DNA of 64,000 bases from Salarchaeum japonicum (GTDB taxonomy: Archaea > Halobacteriota > Halobacteria > Halobacteriales > Halobacteriaceae), in the NCBI RefSeq assembly GCF_020614395.1, contig NZ_CP085324.1:124001-188000 (forward strand), read 5' to 3'. The position numbers were made by a program, and so were the translations under genes. Below, one piece after another: positions 1 to 9,138 of this stretch (positions are counted from its first letter, which is position 1; each line of letters begins with the position of its first letter). The notes under the pieces were generated by a model. The model was given only the letters and a program-made list of their open reading frames with translations. It searched no databases and was not told the DNA's origin.

Positions 1-42
1 CGCATCATCTCCGTCCAGGAGATCGACCTGAACGGCGACTAA
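1..42 (+). CDS. C-terminal end of an upstream gene (partial)
   Basis: Only 13 codons and a TAA stop are in the window, so the product cannot be named. The frame reads from the first base and ends at 40-42. The last residues are IISVQEIDLNGD, a hydrophilic acidic tail. It converges on the histidine kinase gene and overlaps its stop by 4 bp, as many convergent neighbours in this window do. The open frame is too short to prove coding by itself; the tight convergent junction is the main support. Confidence 0.5.
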   Translation, partial: RIISVQEIDLNGD

Positions 43-1682
43 CTACCGCGGCTCTTTGCCGCCGTCCGGTTCCCGGTCTCGACGCTCGTTTCGAACGCGA
101 AGCGAGCGCCGCCCTCGTCCGCGCCGTCGAGCGTCACCGTCCAGTCGTGCGCGTCCGCGATGGCCTGCACGATGGAGAGCCCGAGGCCGGTTCCCGCGTC
201 GCTCGTCGTGTACCCCGTGTCGAACACGCGCTCGCGTTCGTCCGCCGCGATGCCCGTGCCGTCGTCCGCGACGACGAACCCCGCGTCCGTCGCCTGCACC
301 CGAACCGTCTCCGCGCCGCCGTGCGCGACCGCGTTCCGGAAGAGGTTTTCGAGGAGGCTCCGCACCTGCGAGCGGTCCGCGAGCACGGTTCCCGTGGACT
401 CGACCGCGAGCGCGGCGTCCCCGGTCTCGCTCGTCTCCCAGGCGTCCCGCGCGACGGACTCGATATCGACGCGCTCGCGGTCGGGGACGCCGAGGTCGGT
501 GCGCGCCGCGCGAACAGTGCTGTCCACCACGCGCTCCACGCGGTCGAGCGCGCGCTCCGCCCGGTCGAAGTCCTCCACGCTCCCGGTCTCCCGGGCGAGC
601 GCGAGCGACCCCGCCGCGACCGTGAGCGGACTCCGCACGTCGTGACTGATGGTGTCCGCGACCCGGTTCAATCGGTCGTTCTCCCGCGCGAGTTCCCGGC
701 GCTTGCGTTCGAGTTCCGTCACGTCCCGAATCCGGACGAGGGTGCCCCCGTCGTCGAGCGCGCTCTCCGTCACGGTCACCCAGCGCTCGCGCCCGTCGGC
801 GTCCGTCACCGACACCGGCGTCTCGTCGTCGGCTCCCCGAACCCGCGCGGAGAGCACGTCGTCCACGGACTCCCCGACCACGTCGGTCGCGTCGAGCAAC
901 CGCTCGGCCGCACCGTTCGCGTCCACGACCCGGTTCGCGGCGTTCACGACGAGCACGCCGTCGTCCAGTTCCTCGACGAGCGTGTCGCGCGCGACCGGCA
1001 CCACGTCGAGGAGGGCGTGCCGGGAGAGCGCGTACCCGAACGCGACCGCGGTGACGCCGACGAACGCCTCCGGTTCGAACGGACTCGCGCCCGCGAAGTA
1101 CGCGACCTGCGCGACCGCCGGCACGCTCACCCCCACCAGCACCGCGACGACCTGCCCGCGGAACGCGGGCGGCGACCCGACGAGCGACCCGAGGAGGAAG
1201 AGCGTGCCGAGCGTGTTCGTCACGCCGAAGTACGCCCACGCCACCCAGAACCACGGTCCGAACTCGCGGGTGAGCGTGACGACACCGCCGGTGGTTTCGA
1301 GCGCGGCGTCCGTCCGCACGAGTCCGTGGAGGCCGTTCGTCCACGCGAGCGCGAGCGTCGCCGCGGGAAGGAGACAGAGCAGTGCGAGCGTTCGCGGGGT
1401 GAGCCAGCTATCGCGGTCGGCGTACTGCGCGGCGAACACCAGCCACGCGACCGGCGCGAACGCGATGCCGACGTACTGCGCGTCCACCGCGAGGAGTTTC
1501 TGGGGGAGCGTCGTCGCCGCGACCTGCGCGGCGTTCCCGGCCGCCCACACCGCGGACGCCACGAGGAACGCGGTGAGCGCCCGCGCGCCCGGCGCGGTTC
1601 GCGACCGCCACGCGTAGCCGGCGACGAGCAGCGCCGCCGCTCCGGACACGAGCGACACCCAGACCTCGGGCGTGACCTGCAT
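39..1682 (-). CDS. 7TM sensor histidine kinase with PAS domain
   Basis: Membrane sensor kinase of 547 residues. Residues about 8-225 form seven hydrophobic segments like the N-terminal 7TM sensor region of haloarchaeal kinases. A PAS-like domain spans about 235-325. A HisKA segment has the phospho-acceptor His347 in SHDVRSPLT. The ATPase has an N box (ENLFRNA, 445-451), a G1 box (DDGTGIA, 473-479) and a G2 box (GTGLGLS, 497-503). All catalytic boxes are intact, so it should autophosphorylate. The frame extends 71 codons upstream, but that stretch is Arg/Pro/Ser-rich and runs antisense into the thrC region, so the Met at 1682 was chosen. No response regulator gene is adjacent; the partner and the signal are unknown. 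Confidence 0.88.
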   Translation of the reverse strand: MQVTPEVWVSLVSGAAALLVAGYAWRSRTAPGARALTAFLVASAVWAAGNAAQVAATTLPQKLLAVDAQYVGIAFAPVAWLVFAAQYADRDSWLTPRTLALLCLLPAATLALAWTNGLHGLVRTDAALETTGGVVTLTREFGPWFWVAWAYFGVTNTLGTLFLLGSLVGSPPAFRGQVVAVLVGVSVPAVAQVAYFAGASPFEPEAFVGVTAVAFGYALSRHALLDVVPVARDTLVEELDDGVLVVNAANRVVDANGAAERLLDATDVVGESVDDVLSARVRGADDETPVSVTDADGRERWVTVTESALDDGGTLVRIRDVTELERKRRELARENDRLNRVADTISHDVRSPLTVAAGSLALARETGSVEDFDRAERALDRVERVVDSTVRAARTDLGVPDRERVDIESVARDAWETSETGDAALAVESTGTVLADRSQVRSLLENLFRNAVAHGGAETVRVQATDAGFVVADDGTGIAADERERVFDTGYTTSDAGTGLGLSIVQAIADAHDWTVTLDGADEGGARFAFETSVETGNRTAAKSRGS

Positions 1683-1728
1683 CCCCCTCTGGATGGAGTT
1701 CAGCGCGTCCACTGGGATAAGAATGCCG

Positions 1729-2976
1729 CTAGAGCGCGTCCAGCACGCCGTCGGCGTCCGCGGGCACGGACACCGGTTCGCTCCCGGCCGCGGCCGCGGC
1801 GTCCGGGTCTTTGAGCAGGTGGCCGGTGGTGAGGCAGACGACGTGTTCGTCCGCGCTGATTTCGCCCGCCTCGCGGAGTTTCCGCACGCCCGCAACCGAG
1901 GCGGCGGACGCGGGTTCGACGCCGACGCCCTCTCGGGCGAGCGCGCGCTGGGCGTCCGTGATTTCGTCGTCGTCGACGGCGACGGCGGTGCCGCCGGTCG
2001 CGCGAATCCCCGGAAGCGCTTTCGGCGCGTTCACCGGGTTGCCGATGCGGATGGCGGTCGCGCGCGTCTCCACCTCGTCCCACGGCTGGACTTCGTTCCA
2101 GTCGTTCTCTATGGCTTCGACCATCGGGGCCGCGCCCGCGGCCTGCACGCCCGTCAGTTTCGGCATCTCCGACTCGTCCATCGCGCCCGCCGCGACGAGC
2201 TCGCGGAAAGATTTGTACAACGCCGCCGTGTTCCCCGCGTTCCCGACCGGGAGCGCGATGCGGTCGGGGTACGCGCCCGTCTCGGCCTTCGACTGTTCGA
2301 GGATTTCGAGCCCGATGGTCTTCTGCCCCTCCAACCGGAACGGATTGAGGCTGTTCAGGAGGTAGGCCTCGCCCCGGTTCGCGAGTTCCGCGACCACGTC
2401 GAGGCAGTCGTCGAAGTTCCCGTCCACCTCGCAGATTTTCGCGCCGTGCAGGCTCGCCTGCGCGACCTTCCCGGCGGCGACCTTCCCCGCGGGGAGCAGG
2501 ACGAGCACCTGCTTGCCGGCGCGGGTGCCGTAGCACGCGAGCGCCGCGGACGTGTTTCCGGTGGAGGCGCAGGCGAGGCGGCCGACGCCGAGTTCGTCCG
2601 CGACCTTCACGCCGACTGTCATCCCGCGGTCCTTGAACGACCCCGTCGGGTTCATCCCCTCGTGTTTCACGCGGAGGTCGGCGAGTCCGAGGTCATCCTC
2701 GATGCCGGGCACCGTGTAGAGCGGCGTGTCGCCCTCCTCGATGCTCACGCCGGACTCGAAGGGGAGCGCGGCGCTGTACCGCCAGACGCCGCGCCCCTCG
2801 AACTCGCTCCAGTCCGGGTAGTCGTCGTACCGGGCTTCGAGGAGGCCGTCGCAGTCCGGACACCGGTACACCACGTCGTCGAACGGCGCGACCGCGTTCT
2901 CGCACTCGATGCACGAAAGCCAGACGCCGCCGTCCGCCTCGGGCGGCGTCGGCACGTCGAGACTCAGGTCTGTCAT
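1729..2976 (-). CDS. thrC: threonine synthase
   Basis: PLP enzyme of 415 residues converting O-phosphohomoserine to threonine. The N-terminus carries a small zinc-ribbon-like pair of motifs (CIEC at 22-25, CPDC at 39-42), common in archaeal members. The PLP lysine is K115 in GSFKDRG. A Gly-rich phosphate loop follows, around VGNAGNTAALY. The start at 2976 was chosen because the upstream codons are Arg/Pro-rich and non-homologous in character. It lies 47 bp downstream of argF in the same direction, so read-through from the arginine operon is possible. Cysteate synthase and diaminopropionate enzymes are related, but the overall layout fits ThrC best. Confidence 0.9.
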   Translation of the reverse strand: MTDLSLDVPTPPEADGGVWLSCIECENAVAPFDDVVYRCPDCDGLLEARYDDYPDWSEFEGRGVWRYSAALPFESGVSIEEGDTPLYTVPGIEDDLGLADLRVKHEGMNPTGSFKDRGMTVGVKVADELGVGRLACASTGNTSAALACYGTRAGKQVLVLLPAGKVAAGKVAQASLHGAKICEVDGNFDDCLDVVAELANRGEAYLLNSLNPFRLEGQKTIGLEILEQSKAETGAYPDRIALPVGNAGNTAALYKSFRELVAAGAMDESEMPKLTGVQAAGAAPMVEAIENDWNEVQPWDEVETRATAIRIGNPVNAPKALPGIRATGGTAVAVDDDEITDAQRALAREGVGVEPASAASVAGVRKLREAGEISADEHVVCLTTGHLLKDPDAAAAAGSEPVSVPADADGVLDAL

Positions 2977-3023
2977 TGTCGAGTGTGGGACGGCGAGGCA
3001 CAAATAGGGGGCGCTTCGCGCAA

Positions 3024-3886
<863 letters not shown>

Positions 3887-3899
<13 letters not shown>

Positions 3900-4897
3900 A
3901 GGCGGTCTGCGGTCGCCGAGAGCACCCGGACGCTCCGGTCGTACTCGGCGAGACTGATGTGTTCGTTCGGCGTGTGGTCCAACTCGGAGTCGCCGGGGCC
4001 GTAGGTCGCCATCGGGCAGTCCCAGGCCGCGGCGTACACGTTCATGTCGCTCGTTCCGGTTTTGCGGACGTGCCCCGGACTCCCGCCCTCCTCGCGGATG
4101 GCGGCGCGGAGCGCGCCCGCGACCGGCGTCCGCGGCGACACCATCACCGGCTGGTAGTGCTGGTCGTAGGAGACGCTCCCGTGCTCCGTGAGGCCGGCGA
4201 GCGTCTCCTTCACGTCCTCCGCGCCGGTTTCGGGCGGCAGGCGGAACGAGGCGGTGAGCGTCGCATCGACGCTGAGGCCGTCCCCGCTCGTCCCGCCGTT
4301 CAGGTCGAGCGGCGTCGGCGTCACCGTCTCGAACACGTGCTCCGACTCCTCGTCGAAGGCCGCCCGCACCGACTCCCACCACGCGGTCGCGTGGTCGATG
4401 GCGTTCGCCTCCGGGAGCGACCCGTGCGCGGTCGGCGTCTCCACCTCGTAGCGCGCCGGCAGGAGTCCGCGATAGCCGAGCGTCACCGCGTCCCAGCCCG
4501 AGGGCTCGCCGTTCACCACGGCGTCCGGGGCCTCGCGGTTCGCGACGAGGTGGCGCGCGCCCCGGGAGTCCCGTTCCTCGCCGACGACGCCGACGAACGA
4601 CACGCCGGTTTCGACGGCGGCGGTCGCCATCGCCGCGAGCGGGCCCTTCGCGTCCACGCTCCCCCGGCCGTAGAGCGTGTCGTCCTCGACGCGCACCTCG
4701 ATGTCGCCGGGGACGGTGTCCACGTGCGACGTGAGGAGCACGGAGTCGTCGGCGGGCGCGCGGACGTTCCCGACCGCGTCCGTCCACGCCTCCCGGCCGT
4801 GCTCCTCGAAGAACTCGACGAGCACGTCGGCCGCCGCGGCCTCGTCGCCCGAGACGGACGGCGTCTCCACGAGGTCGCGGAGCAGGCTCCGGGTCAT
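3887..4897 (-). CDS. argE: [LysW]-ornithine/lysine hydrolase
   Basis: M20-family metallopeptidase of 336 residues (LysK type) that releases ornithine from the C-terminus of the carrier protein. Metal-site motifs are visible: SHVDTVPG near 57-64, GRGSVDAKG near 73-81 and VGEERDSRG near 98-106. LysK enzymes are shorter than bacterial ArgE or DapE because they lack much of the dimerisation domain, and the length here fits LysK. It overlaps argD by 4 bp (ATGA) and argF by 13 bp, so translational coupling is likely. Whether it also acts in lysine synthesis cannot be told from sequence; haloarchaea are generally thought to make lysine by the diaminopimelate route. Confidence 0.88.
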
Positions 4898-6021
4898 CCG
4901 ACCACCGATTCGAGCGCGTCCGCGACCGCCAGGCAGTCCTCCTCGGTCGCGACGAGCGGCGGGAGGAACCGCACGACGGTGCGGCCGGTCGGGAGCGCGA
5001 GCACGCCGTGGTTCAGCGCGAGGCTTCTCAACGCTCTGTTCGCCCCCCGTTTCACCTCGACGCCGACCAGGAGCCCCTCGCCGCGCACGTCCCGGAGGTC
5101 GTCGATTTCCTCCAGGCGGTTCTTGAACGTCTCGCCCAGGCTGGCGGCGTGCGCGGGCAAGTCCTCCTCGACGATGGCGTCGAGGGTAGCGTTCGCGGCG
5201 GCGCAGACGACGGGGCCACCGGAGAACGTCGAGCCGTGCGACCCCGCGTCCTCGGCGATCCAGTCCGCGCAGAGCGTGGCGGCGACGGGCAGGCCGTTCC
5301 CCAGTCCCTTCGCGGTGGTGAGGATGTCCGGGGTGACGCCCGCGTCCTCGCACGCCCAGAGCGAACCCGTCCGGCCCAGGCCGGTCTGGATCTCGTCGAA
5401 CACGAGCGCCGCACCCGCCGCGTCGGTCGCCTCGCGCGCGGCCTGCAGGTAGCCGTCGGGCGCGGGGTTGATGCCGCCCTCGCCCTGCACAGGTTCGAGG
5501 ATGACCGCCGCGGTGTCCGCCGTGACGGCCTCCGCGAGCGCCTCCGCGTCGCCGTACGGGACGTGCGTGAACCCCCCGGGGAGCGGGCCGAACCCCTCCT
5601 TGTACTCGTCCTTCCACGTCGCCGCGAGCGACCCCATCGTCCGCCCGTGGAACGCGCGGGTCGCCGCGACGATTTCCGAGTTCCCGGTGGCGTGCCGCGC
5701 GAACTTCAACGCGGCCTCGTTCGCCTCCGTCCCCGAGTTGCAGAGCCAGACGTTCGAGCAGTCGCCCGGCCCGAGGCGTCCGAGGCGCTCGTAGAGACCG
5801 TCGCGGGCGTCCACGGGATACGACCCCTGGACGAACGTCAACTCCGCGACCTGCTCCTGGACGGCCTCGACGACGGCGGGATGGCTGTGCCCCAGCGGCG
5901 TGCACGCGTAGCTCGCGCCGAAGTCGAGGTACGCGTTCCCGTCGTCGTCGTAGAGGTGGACGCCGTCGCCGGACTCGATGCGGATGGGTTTCTCGCCGAA
6001 GACGAACGACGCCTCAGGCAT
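4894..6021 (-). CDS. argD: [LysW]-glutamate/aminoadipate semialdehyde aminotransferase
   Basis: Class III PLP aminotransferase of 375 residues (LysJ/ArgD). It aminates the semialdehyde held on the ArgW carrier, with glutamate as donor. Visible landmarks are the NSGTEAN motif (96-102), the cofactor Asp in VFDEIQTG and the Schiff-base lysine K238 in TTAKGLGNG. The Met at 6021 was preferred to one three codons upstream because MPEASFVFGEKP looks like a typical N-terminus. It overlaps argB by 8 bp and argE by 4 bp. Its place between kinase/reductase and hydrolase matches the reaction order of the carrier pathway. Confidence 0.9.
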   Translation of the reverse strand: MPEASFVFGEKPIRIESGDGVHLYDDDGNAYLDFGASYACTPLGHSHPAVVEAVQEQVAELTFVQGSYPVDARDGLYERLGRLGPGDCSNVWLCNSGTEANEAALKFARHATGNSEIVAATRAFHGRTMGSLAATWKDEYKEGFGPLPGGFTHVPYGDAEALAEAVTADTAAVILEPVQGEGGINPAPDGYLQAAREATDAAGAALVFDEIQTGLGRTGSLWACEDAGVTPDILTTAKGLGNGLPVAATLCADWIAEDAGSHGSTFSGGPVVCAAANATLDAIVEEDLPAHAASLGETFKNRLEEIDDLRDVRGEGLLVGVEVKRGANRALRSLALNHGVLALPTGRTVVRFLPPLVATEEDCLAVADALESVVG

Positions 6022-6844
6022 CGCTCTCACCCCCGACCGCGCCCTGCGTGAAGCGCGTGCCGTGACCGGAGAGCGCGGAGACGATGGGGTCGTTCGCGTT
6101 CGCGTCCGCGATGGTCACCGACTCCGCGCCGCCGTCGAGCGCCTCCGTCGCGGCGAGCACCTTCTTCGACATGAAGCCCTCCGCGTACTCCTCGACAGCG
6201 TCGAGGTCGTCGGGGGAGTCCACGGACTCGACGAGCGTGTCGGGGTCGTCGGGGTTCGCGTACACGCCCGCCACGTCCGTCAACACGACGAGGTCGGCGT
6301 CGAGCGCGCCCGCGACCGCCGCGGCCGCCCGGTCGGCGTCCGCGTTCACCGCAACGCCGTCGTCCGCGAGCATCGGGAGCGAGACGACCGGCACGTAGTC
6401 GTCGAGCAGCGTGTCGAGCAAGTCCGTGTTCACGCTCGTGATTTTCCCCGAGTGGTCGCCGCGCCGAATCTTCTTCTTCCCGTCCTCCACGACCTTCACG
6501 GCGGACTTCCGGGGGCCGGTGAGGAGCGCGCCGTCCACGCCCGACAAGCCGACCGCCGGCACGCCGGTGTCCTGGAGGTCGGCGACCAAATCGGTGTTCA
6601 CGCCGGCCATCGCCATCGTGAACGCGTCCATCGTCTCCGCGTCCGTGAACCGCCCAGTCATCCCGGACGGGGACTCCACGTAGTCGGGTTCGATGTCGAG
6701 GCGGGAGAGGAGGTCGTCCACCGCGGTCGACCCGCCGTGCACGACCACCACGTCCTCGTCGTTCAACACGAGGTGCGCGATGTCCGTCAGCGCGCCCTCC
6801 GGGTTCACCGCGCGCGCTCCGCCGATTTTCACGACCAGCGTCAT
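6014..6844 (-). CDS. argB: [LysW]-glutamate/aminoadipate kinase
   Basis: Amino-acid kinase of 276 residues (LysZ/ArgB) that phosphorylates the side-chain carboxyl of the carrier-bound substrate. It starts with VVKIGGARAVNPEG, the nucleotide-binding first strand, followed by VHGGSTAVDDLL, typical of the N-acetylglutamate kinase fold. The segment SGMTGRFTD resembles the substrate loop of LysZ rather than bacterial ArgB. It abuts argC with no gap (argC stop at 6845) and overlaps argD by 8 bp. The run argC-argB-argD-argE is the order found in LysW clusters of other archaea and Thermus. Confidence 0.9.
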   Translation of the reverse strand: MTLVVKIGGARAVNPEGALTDIAHLVLNDEDVVVVHGGSTAVDDLLSRLDIEPDYVESPSGMTGRFTDAETMDAFTMAMAGVNTDLVADLQDTGVPAVGLSGVDGALLTGPRKSAVKVVEDGKKKIRRGDHSGKITSVNTDLLDTLLDDYVPVVSLPMLADDGVAVNADADRAAAAVAGALDADLVVLTDVAGVYANPDDPDTLVESVDSPDDLDAVEEYAEGFMSKKVLAATEALDGGAESVTIADANANDPIVSALSGHGTRFTQGAVGGESDA

Positions 6845-7873
6845 CTATGGAGCACCTACTGGGTGGAGTCCGTCGAACTCCAGGCCTGCTTGCTCGTCGA
6901 TGCCGAGCGCGACGTTCGCGGCGTGGACGGCTTGGCCGGCGGAGCCTTTCATCATGTTGTCGATGGCGGAGAACACCACGACGCGGCCGTTGCGCTCGTC
7001 GAGCTCGAACCCGACGTCGGCGTAGTTCGTGCCCGCTACGGCCTTCGGTTCGGGGTAGCGGTAGACGCCGCCGCTCCCGGCGACGAGGCGGACGAACGGT
7101 TCGTCCTCGTAACATTCACGAAACGCCTGCCAGAGGTCGCCCGTTCCCGGTACTTCCTCGGGGTAGACGTGGCAGGTCGCGGCCGCGCCCCGGGTCATGT
7201 CCACCGCGTGCGCGGTGAACCCGACCTGGACGCCGAGCTCCTGTTCGATTTCGGCCTCGTGGCGGTGGCCGGTCGGCGCGTACGGCCGGACGACGCCCGA
7301 GCGCTCGGGGTGCGAGGACGCCGCGCCGCCGCCCGCGCCGCCCTCCGACGACCCGACCTTCACGTCCACGGTCACGTCCGCGCCGTCGAGGATGCCGGCG
7401 TCCGCGAGCGGTTTCAGTCCGAGAATCGTCGCGGTCGCGTTACAGCCGCCGGACGCAATCAGGTTCGCGCCCGCCAACTCCTCGCGGTGGAGTTCCGGGA
7501 GCGCGTACACGCCGTCGGGGATGTGGTCGGGCGCGCTGTGGCCGTCGTACCACTCGTCGTACTGCTCTTCGGAGTCGAGCCGGAAGTCCGCGGAGAGGTC
7601 GACCACGAGGTCCGCGATGTCCCGGTACTCCTCGACGTGCTCCATCGTCACGCCGTGCGGCGCGGCGACGAACAGCACGTCGAGGTCGTCGAGGTCGTCC
7701 GGGTGCGAAAAGCGCAGGTCGAGGCCGCGCAGGTTCGGGTGGACGCTCCCCACCGTTTTGTTCGCGTACTCGCGGCTCGTCGCCGTCACGAGGTCGAACT
7801 CGGGGTGGGCGCTGACGAGCCGGCAGAGCTCGCCGCCCGTGAACCCGGACGCGCCGACGACGCCGACTTTCAT
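6845..7873 (-). CDS. argC: [LysW]-glutamyl/aminoadipyl phosphate reductase
   Basis: NADPH-dependent reductase of 342 residues (LysY/ArgC) that turns the acyl phosphate on the carrier into a semialdehyde. The N-terminal Rossmann motif is VGASGFTGGEL (6-16). The catalytic cysteine is C144 in SGGCNATATIL. A Gly/Ala-rich loop with GGAGGGAASSHPE is characteristic of the family's substrate region. Its start overlaps argX by 4 bp (ATGA). All expected residues are present and the length is normal. Confidence 0.92.
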   Translation of the reverse strand: MKVGVVGASGFTGGELCRLVSAHPEFDLVTATSREYANKTVGSVHPNLRGLDLRFSHPDDLDDLDVLFVAAPHGVTMEHVEEYRDIADLVVDLSADFRLDSEEQYDEWYDGHSAPDHIPDGVYALPELHREELAGANLIASGGCNATATILGLKPLADAGILDGADVTVDVKVGSSEGGAGGGAASSHPERSGVVRPYAPTGHRHEAEIEQELGVQVGFTAHAVDMTRGAAATCHVYPEEVPGTGDLWQAFRECYEDEPFVRLVAGSGGVYRYPEPKAVAGTNYADVGFELDERNGRVVVFSAIDNMMKGSAGQAVHAANVALGIDEQAGLEFDGLHPVGAP

Positions 7874-8778
7874 GCCGGCACCCCCGTCTCAGCCTTCGCC
7901 TCCAGCCAGTCCACCACGGCCGCGGGCACGTCCGTGTCCACGCAGTCGTTCAGCGCCTTGAACTCGACCGTGTGGTTCACCTCGTGCACGGTGTACGAGG
8001 GGTCTCGCGGCTCGTCGCCGCTCGACTGTTCCGCGGCGCTCTGCGCCGCGTTGGTTTCCATCAGGTCGACACCCAGCAATCCGCCGCCGACGGCGTCGCT
8101 CGCCTTCTCGACGAGGGCTTCGACTTCGGGCGTGAGTTCGAACTCCTGGGTCTGTGCGCCCTTCGCGGCGTTCGTGAGCCAGTGGTCGGCGGAGCGCGTC
8201 ATCGCGGCGACGGGTTCGCCGTCGAGCGCGACGACGCGGATGTCGCGGCCGGGTTTCTCCACGAACTCCTGGATGTAGAACACCTTGTGCTCGTAGTGGC
8301 CGAGCGTGGCCTTGTGTTCGAGCACGGCCTCGGCGGCGCTCCGGGATTCGAGTTTCGCCATCAGGCGACCCCACGACCCGACGACGGGCTTGACGACGCA
8401 GGGATACCCGAACTCCTCGATGGCGGAGAGCGCGCTGTCCGTGTCGAACGCCACCGTCGTCTCGGGCGTCGGGACGCCCGCGTCGTCGAGCGCGATGCTC
8501 GTCTTCGCCTTGTCCGCGCAGAGGTCGGCGGTGTCCGGCGCGTTCACGACGGGGACGCCGTAGCTGTCCACGAACTGGGTGGCGTACCGGCTGCGGCTGG
8601 TGGCGAGACACCGGTCGAGCACGATGTCGAGGTCGGCGACGCCCTCCGGCGGGTCGCCGACGCCGAATTCGAGCTTGCGAACGTCGAGCTTCTCGACGTC
8701 GTGGCCGCGCTCGCGGAGTTCGGAGAGGAGGAGTTTCTCGTCCTTCCGTATCCGCGAGTAGAGGATGCCGATCTGCAC
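7870..8778 (-). CDS. argX: glutamate--LysW ligase (ATP-grasp, RimK type)
   Basis: ATP-grasp ligase of 302 residues that joins the amino group of glutamate to the C-terminal glutamate of the carrier, protecting it for ornithine synthesis. The start is GTG at 8778, giving QIGILYSRIRKDEK; earlier Met codons lie inside or upstream of argW and give non-homologous sequence. ATP-grasp landmarks are PCVVKPVVGSWGR, FYIQEFVEKPGRDIR and the metal-binding VHEVNHTVEFK near the end. It sits 1 bp from argW. Specificity for glutamate versus aminoadipate is inferred from context (a whole arginine set) rather than from a decisive residue. Confidence 0.88.
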   Translation of the reverse strand: MQIGILYSRIRKDEKLLLSELRERGHDVEKLDVRKLEFGVGDPPEGVADLDIVLDRCLATSRSRYATQFVDSYGVPVVNAPDTADLCADKAKTSIALDDAGVPTPETTVAFDTDSALSAIEEFGYPCVVKPVVGSWGRLMAKLESRSAAEAVLEHKATLGHYEHKVFYIQEFVEKPGRDIRVVALDGEPVAAMTRSADHWLTNAAKGAQTQEFELTPEVEALVEKASDAVGGGLLGVDLMETNAAQSAAEQSSGDEPRDPSYTVHEVNHTVEFKALNDCVDTDVPAAVVDWLEAKAETGVPA

Positions 8779-8779
8779 G

Positions 8780-8944
8780 TTACTCCCCCCAGTCCTCGTC
8801 GAGCTCGGGTGCCCGGTCGAGGACGGGAGGTTCGGTGTCGACGACTTCGAGTTCCTGCCCGCAGGTGTCACAGTCGACGATCTCTCCGACTTCGAGGTCC
8901 TCGTGCAGGGAGACCTCCGCCCCGCACTCGACACATTCTGTCAT
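8780..8944 (-). CDS. argW: LysW/ArgW amino-group carrier protein
   Basis: Acidic zinc-ribbon protein of 54 residues that carries intermediates covalently on its C-terminus. It has CVEC at 4-7 and CDTC near 34-37 as zinc ligands and ends in the diagnostic EDWGE, whose last glutamate is the attachment point. The strongly negative surface is thought to attract the basic active-site entrances of the partner enzymes. The start at 8944 was chosen over one 27 bp upstream because it lies directly before the first zinc motif and a TATA-like box sits 30 bp upstream. It is the first gene of the argW-X-C-B-D-E-F run. Confidence 0.93.
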   Translation of the reverse strand: MTECVECGAEVSLHEDLEVGEIVDCDTCGQELEVVDTEPPVLDRAPELDEDWGE

Positions 8945-8971
8945 ACACCCTCGTCTACCCACCACTCCCAC

Positions 8972-8977
8972 TTAAAC
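8972..8977 (-). promoter_or_regulatory. probable TATA box of the argW operon
   Basis: On the minus strand this reads TTTAAG, about 28-33 bp upstream of the argW ATG, the spacing expected for a leaderless haloarchaeal transcript. A second AT-rich run (AATATTTAATTT on the minus strand) lies at 8998-9009 and could be an upstream promoter or activator site. The choice between them needs transcript start mapping. Confidence 0.5.
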
Positions 8978-9081
8978 ACGTCGAACCTGTCAGAGAAATT
9001 AAATATTCGCAGGGGCGTCGCTACCGGGGCGAAACGCCCGAAAAACGCGACCGAAACCGCGAACCGAAGCCGGTACTGTAG

Positions 9082-9088
9082 TTATAAA
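9082..9088 (-). promoter_or_regulatory. second candidate TATA box upstream of argW
   Basis: The minus strand reads TTTATAA here, a strong archaeal TATA match. It would start transcripts near 9055, giving a leader of about 110 nt before argW. It directly follows the terminator-like hairpin of argH, so the short argH-argW gap (194 bp) packs a terminator and possibly two promoters. Confidence 0.45.
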
Positions 9089-9090
9089 GT

Positions 9091-9104
9091 CCCCCGAGTG
9101 GGGG
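9091..9104 (-). terminator. GC hairpin after argH
   Basis: A perfect CCCCC-4nt-GGGGG hairpin begins 35 nt past the argH stop and is followed on the minus strand by ACTTTATAA. This suggests partial termination between the argG-argH and argW-argF units. The T-run is short, so efficiency is uncertain. Confidence 0.5.
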
Positions 9105-9138
9105 TCGCGGTCGTCGCAGCCGTCCCGCCGACGCGGCC

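Noticed and set aside
39-1895. Longer histidine kinase beginning at 1895
   Set aside because: The extra 71 residues are Arg/Pro/Ser-rich and overlap the thrC coding region on the same strand in another frame.
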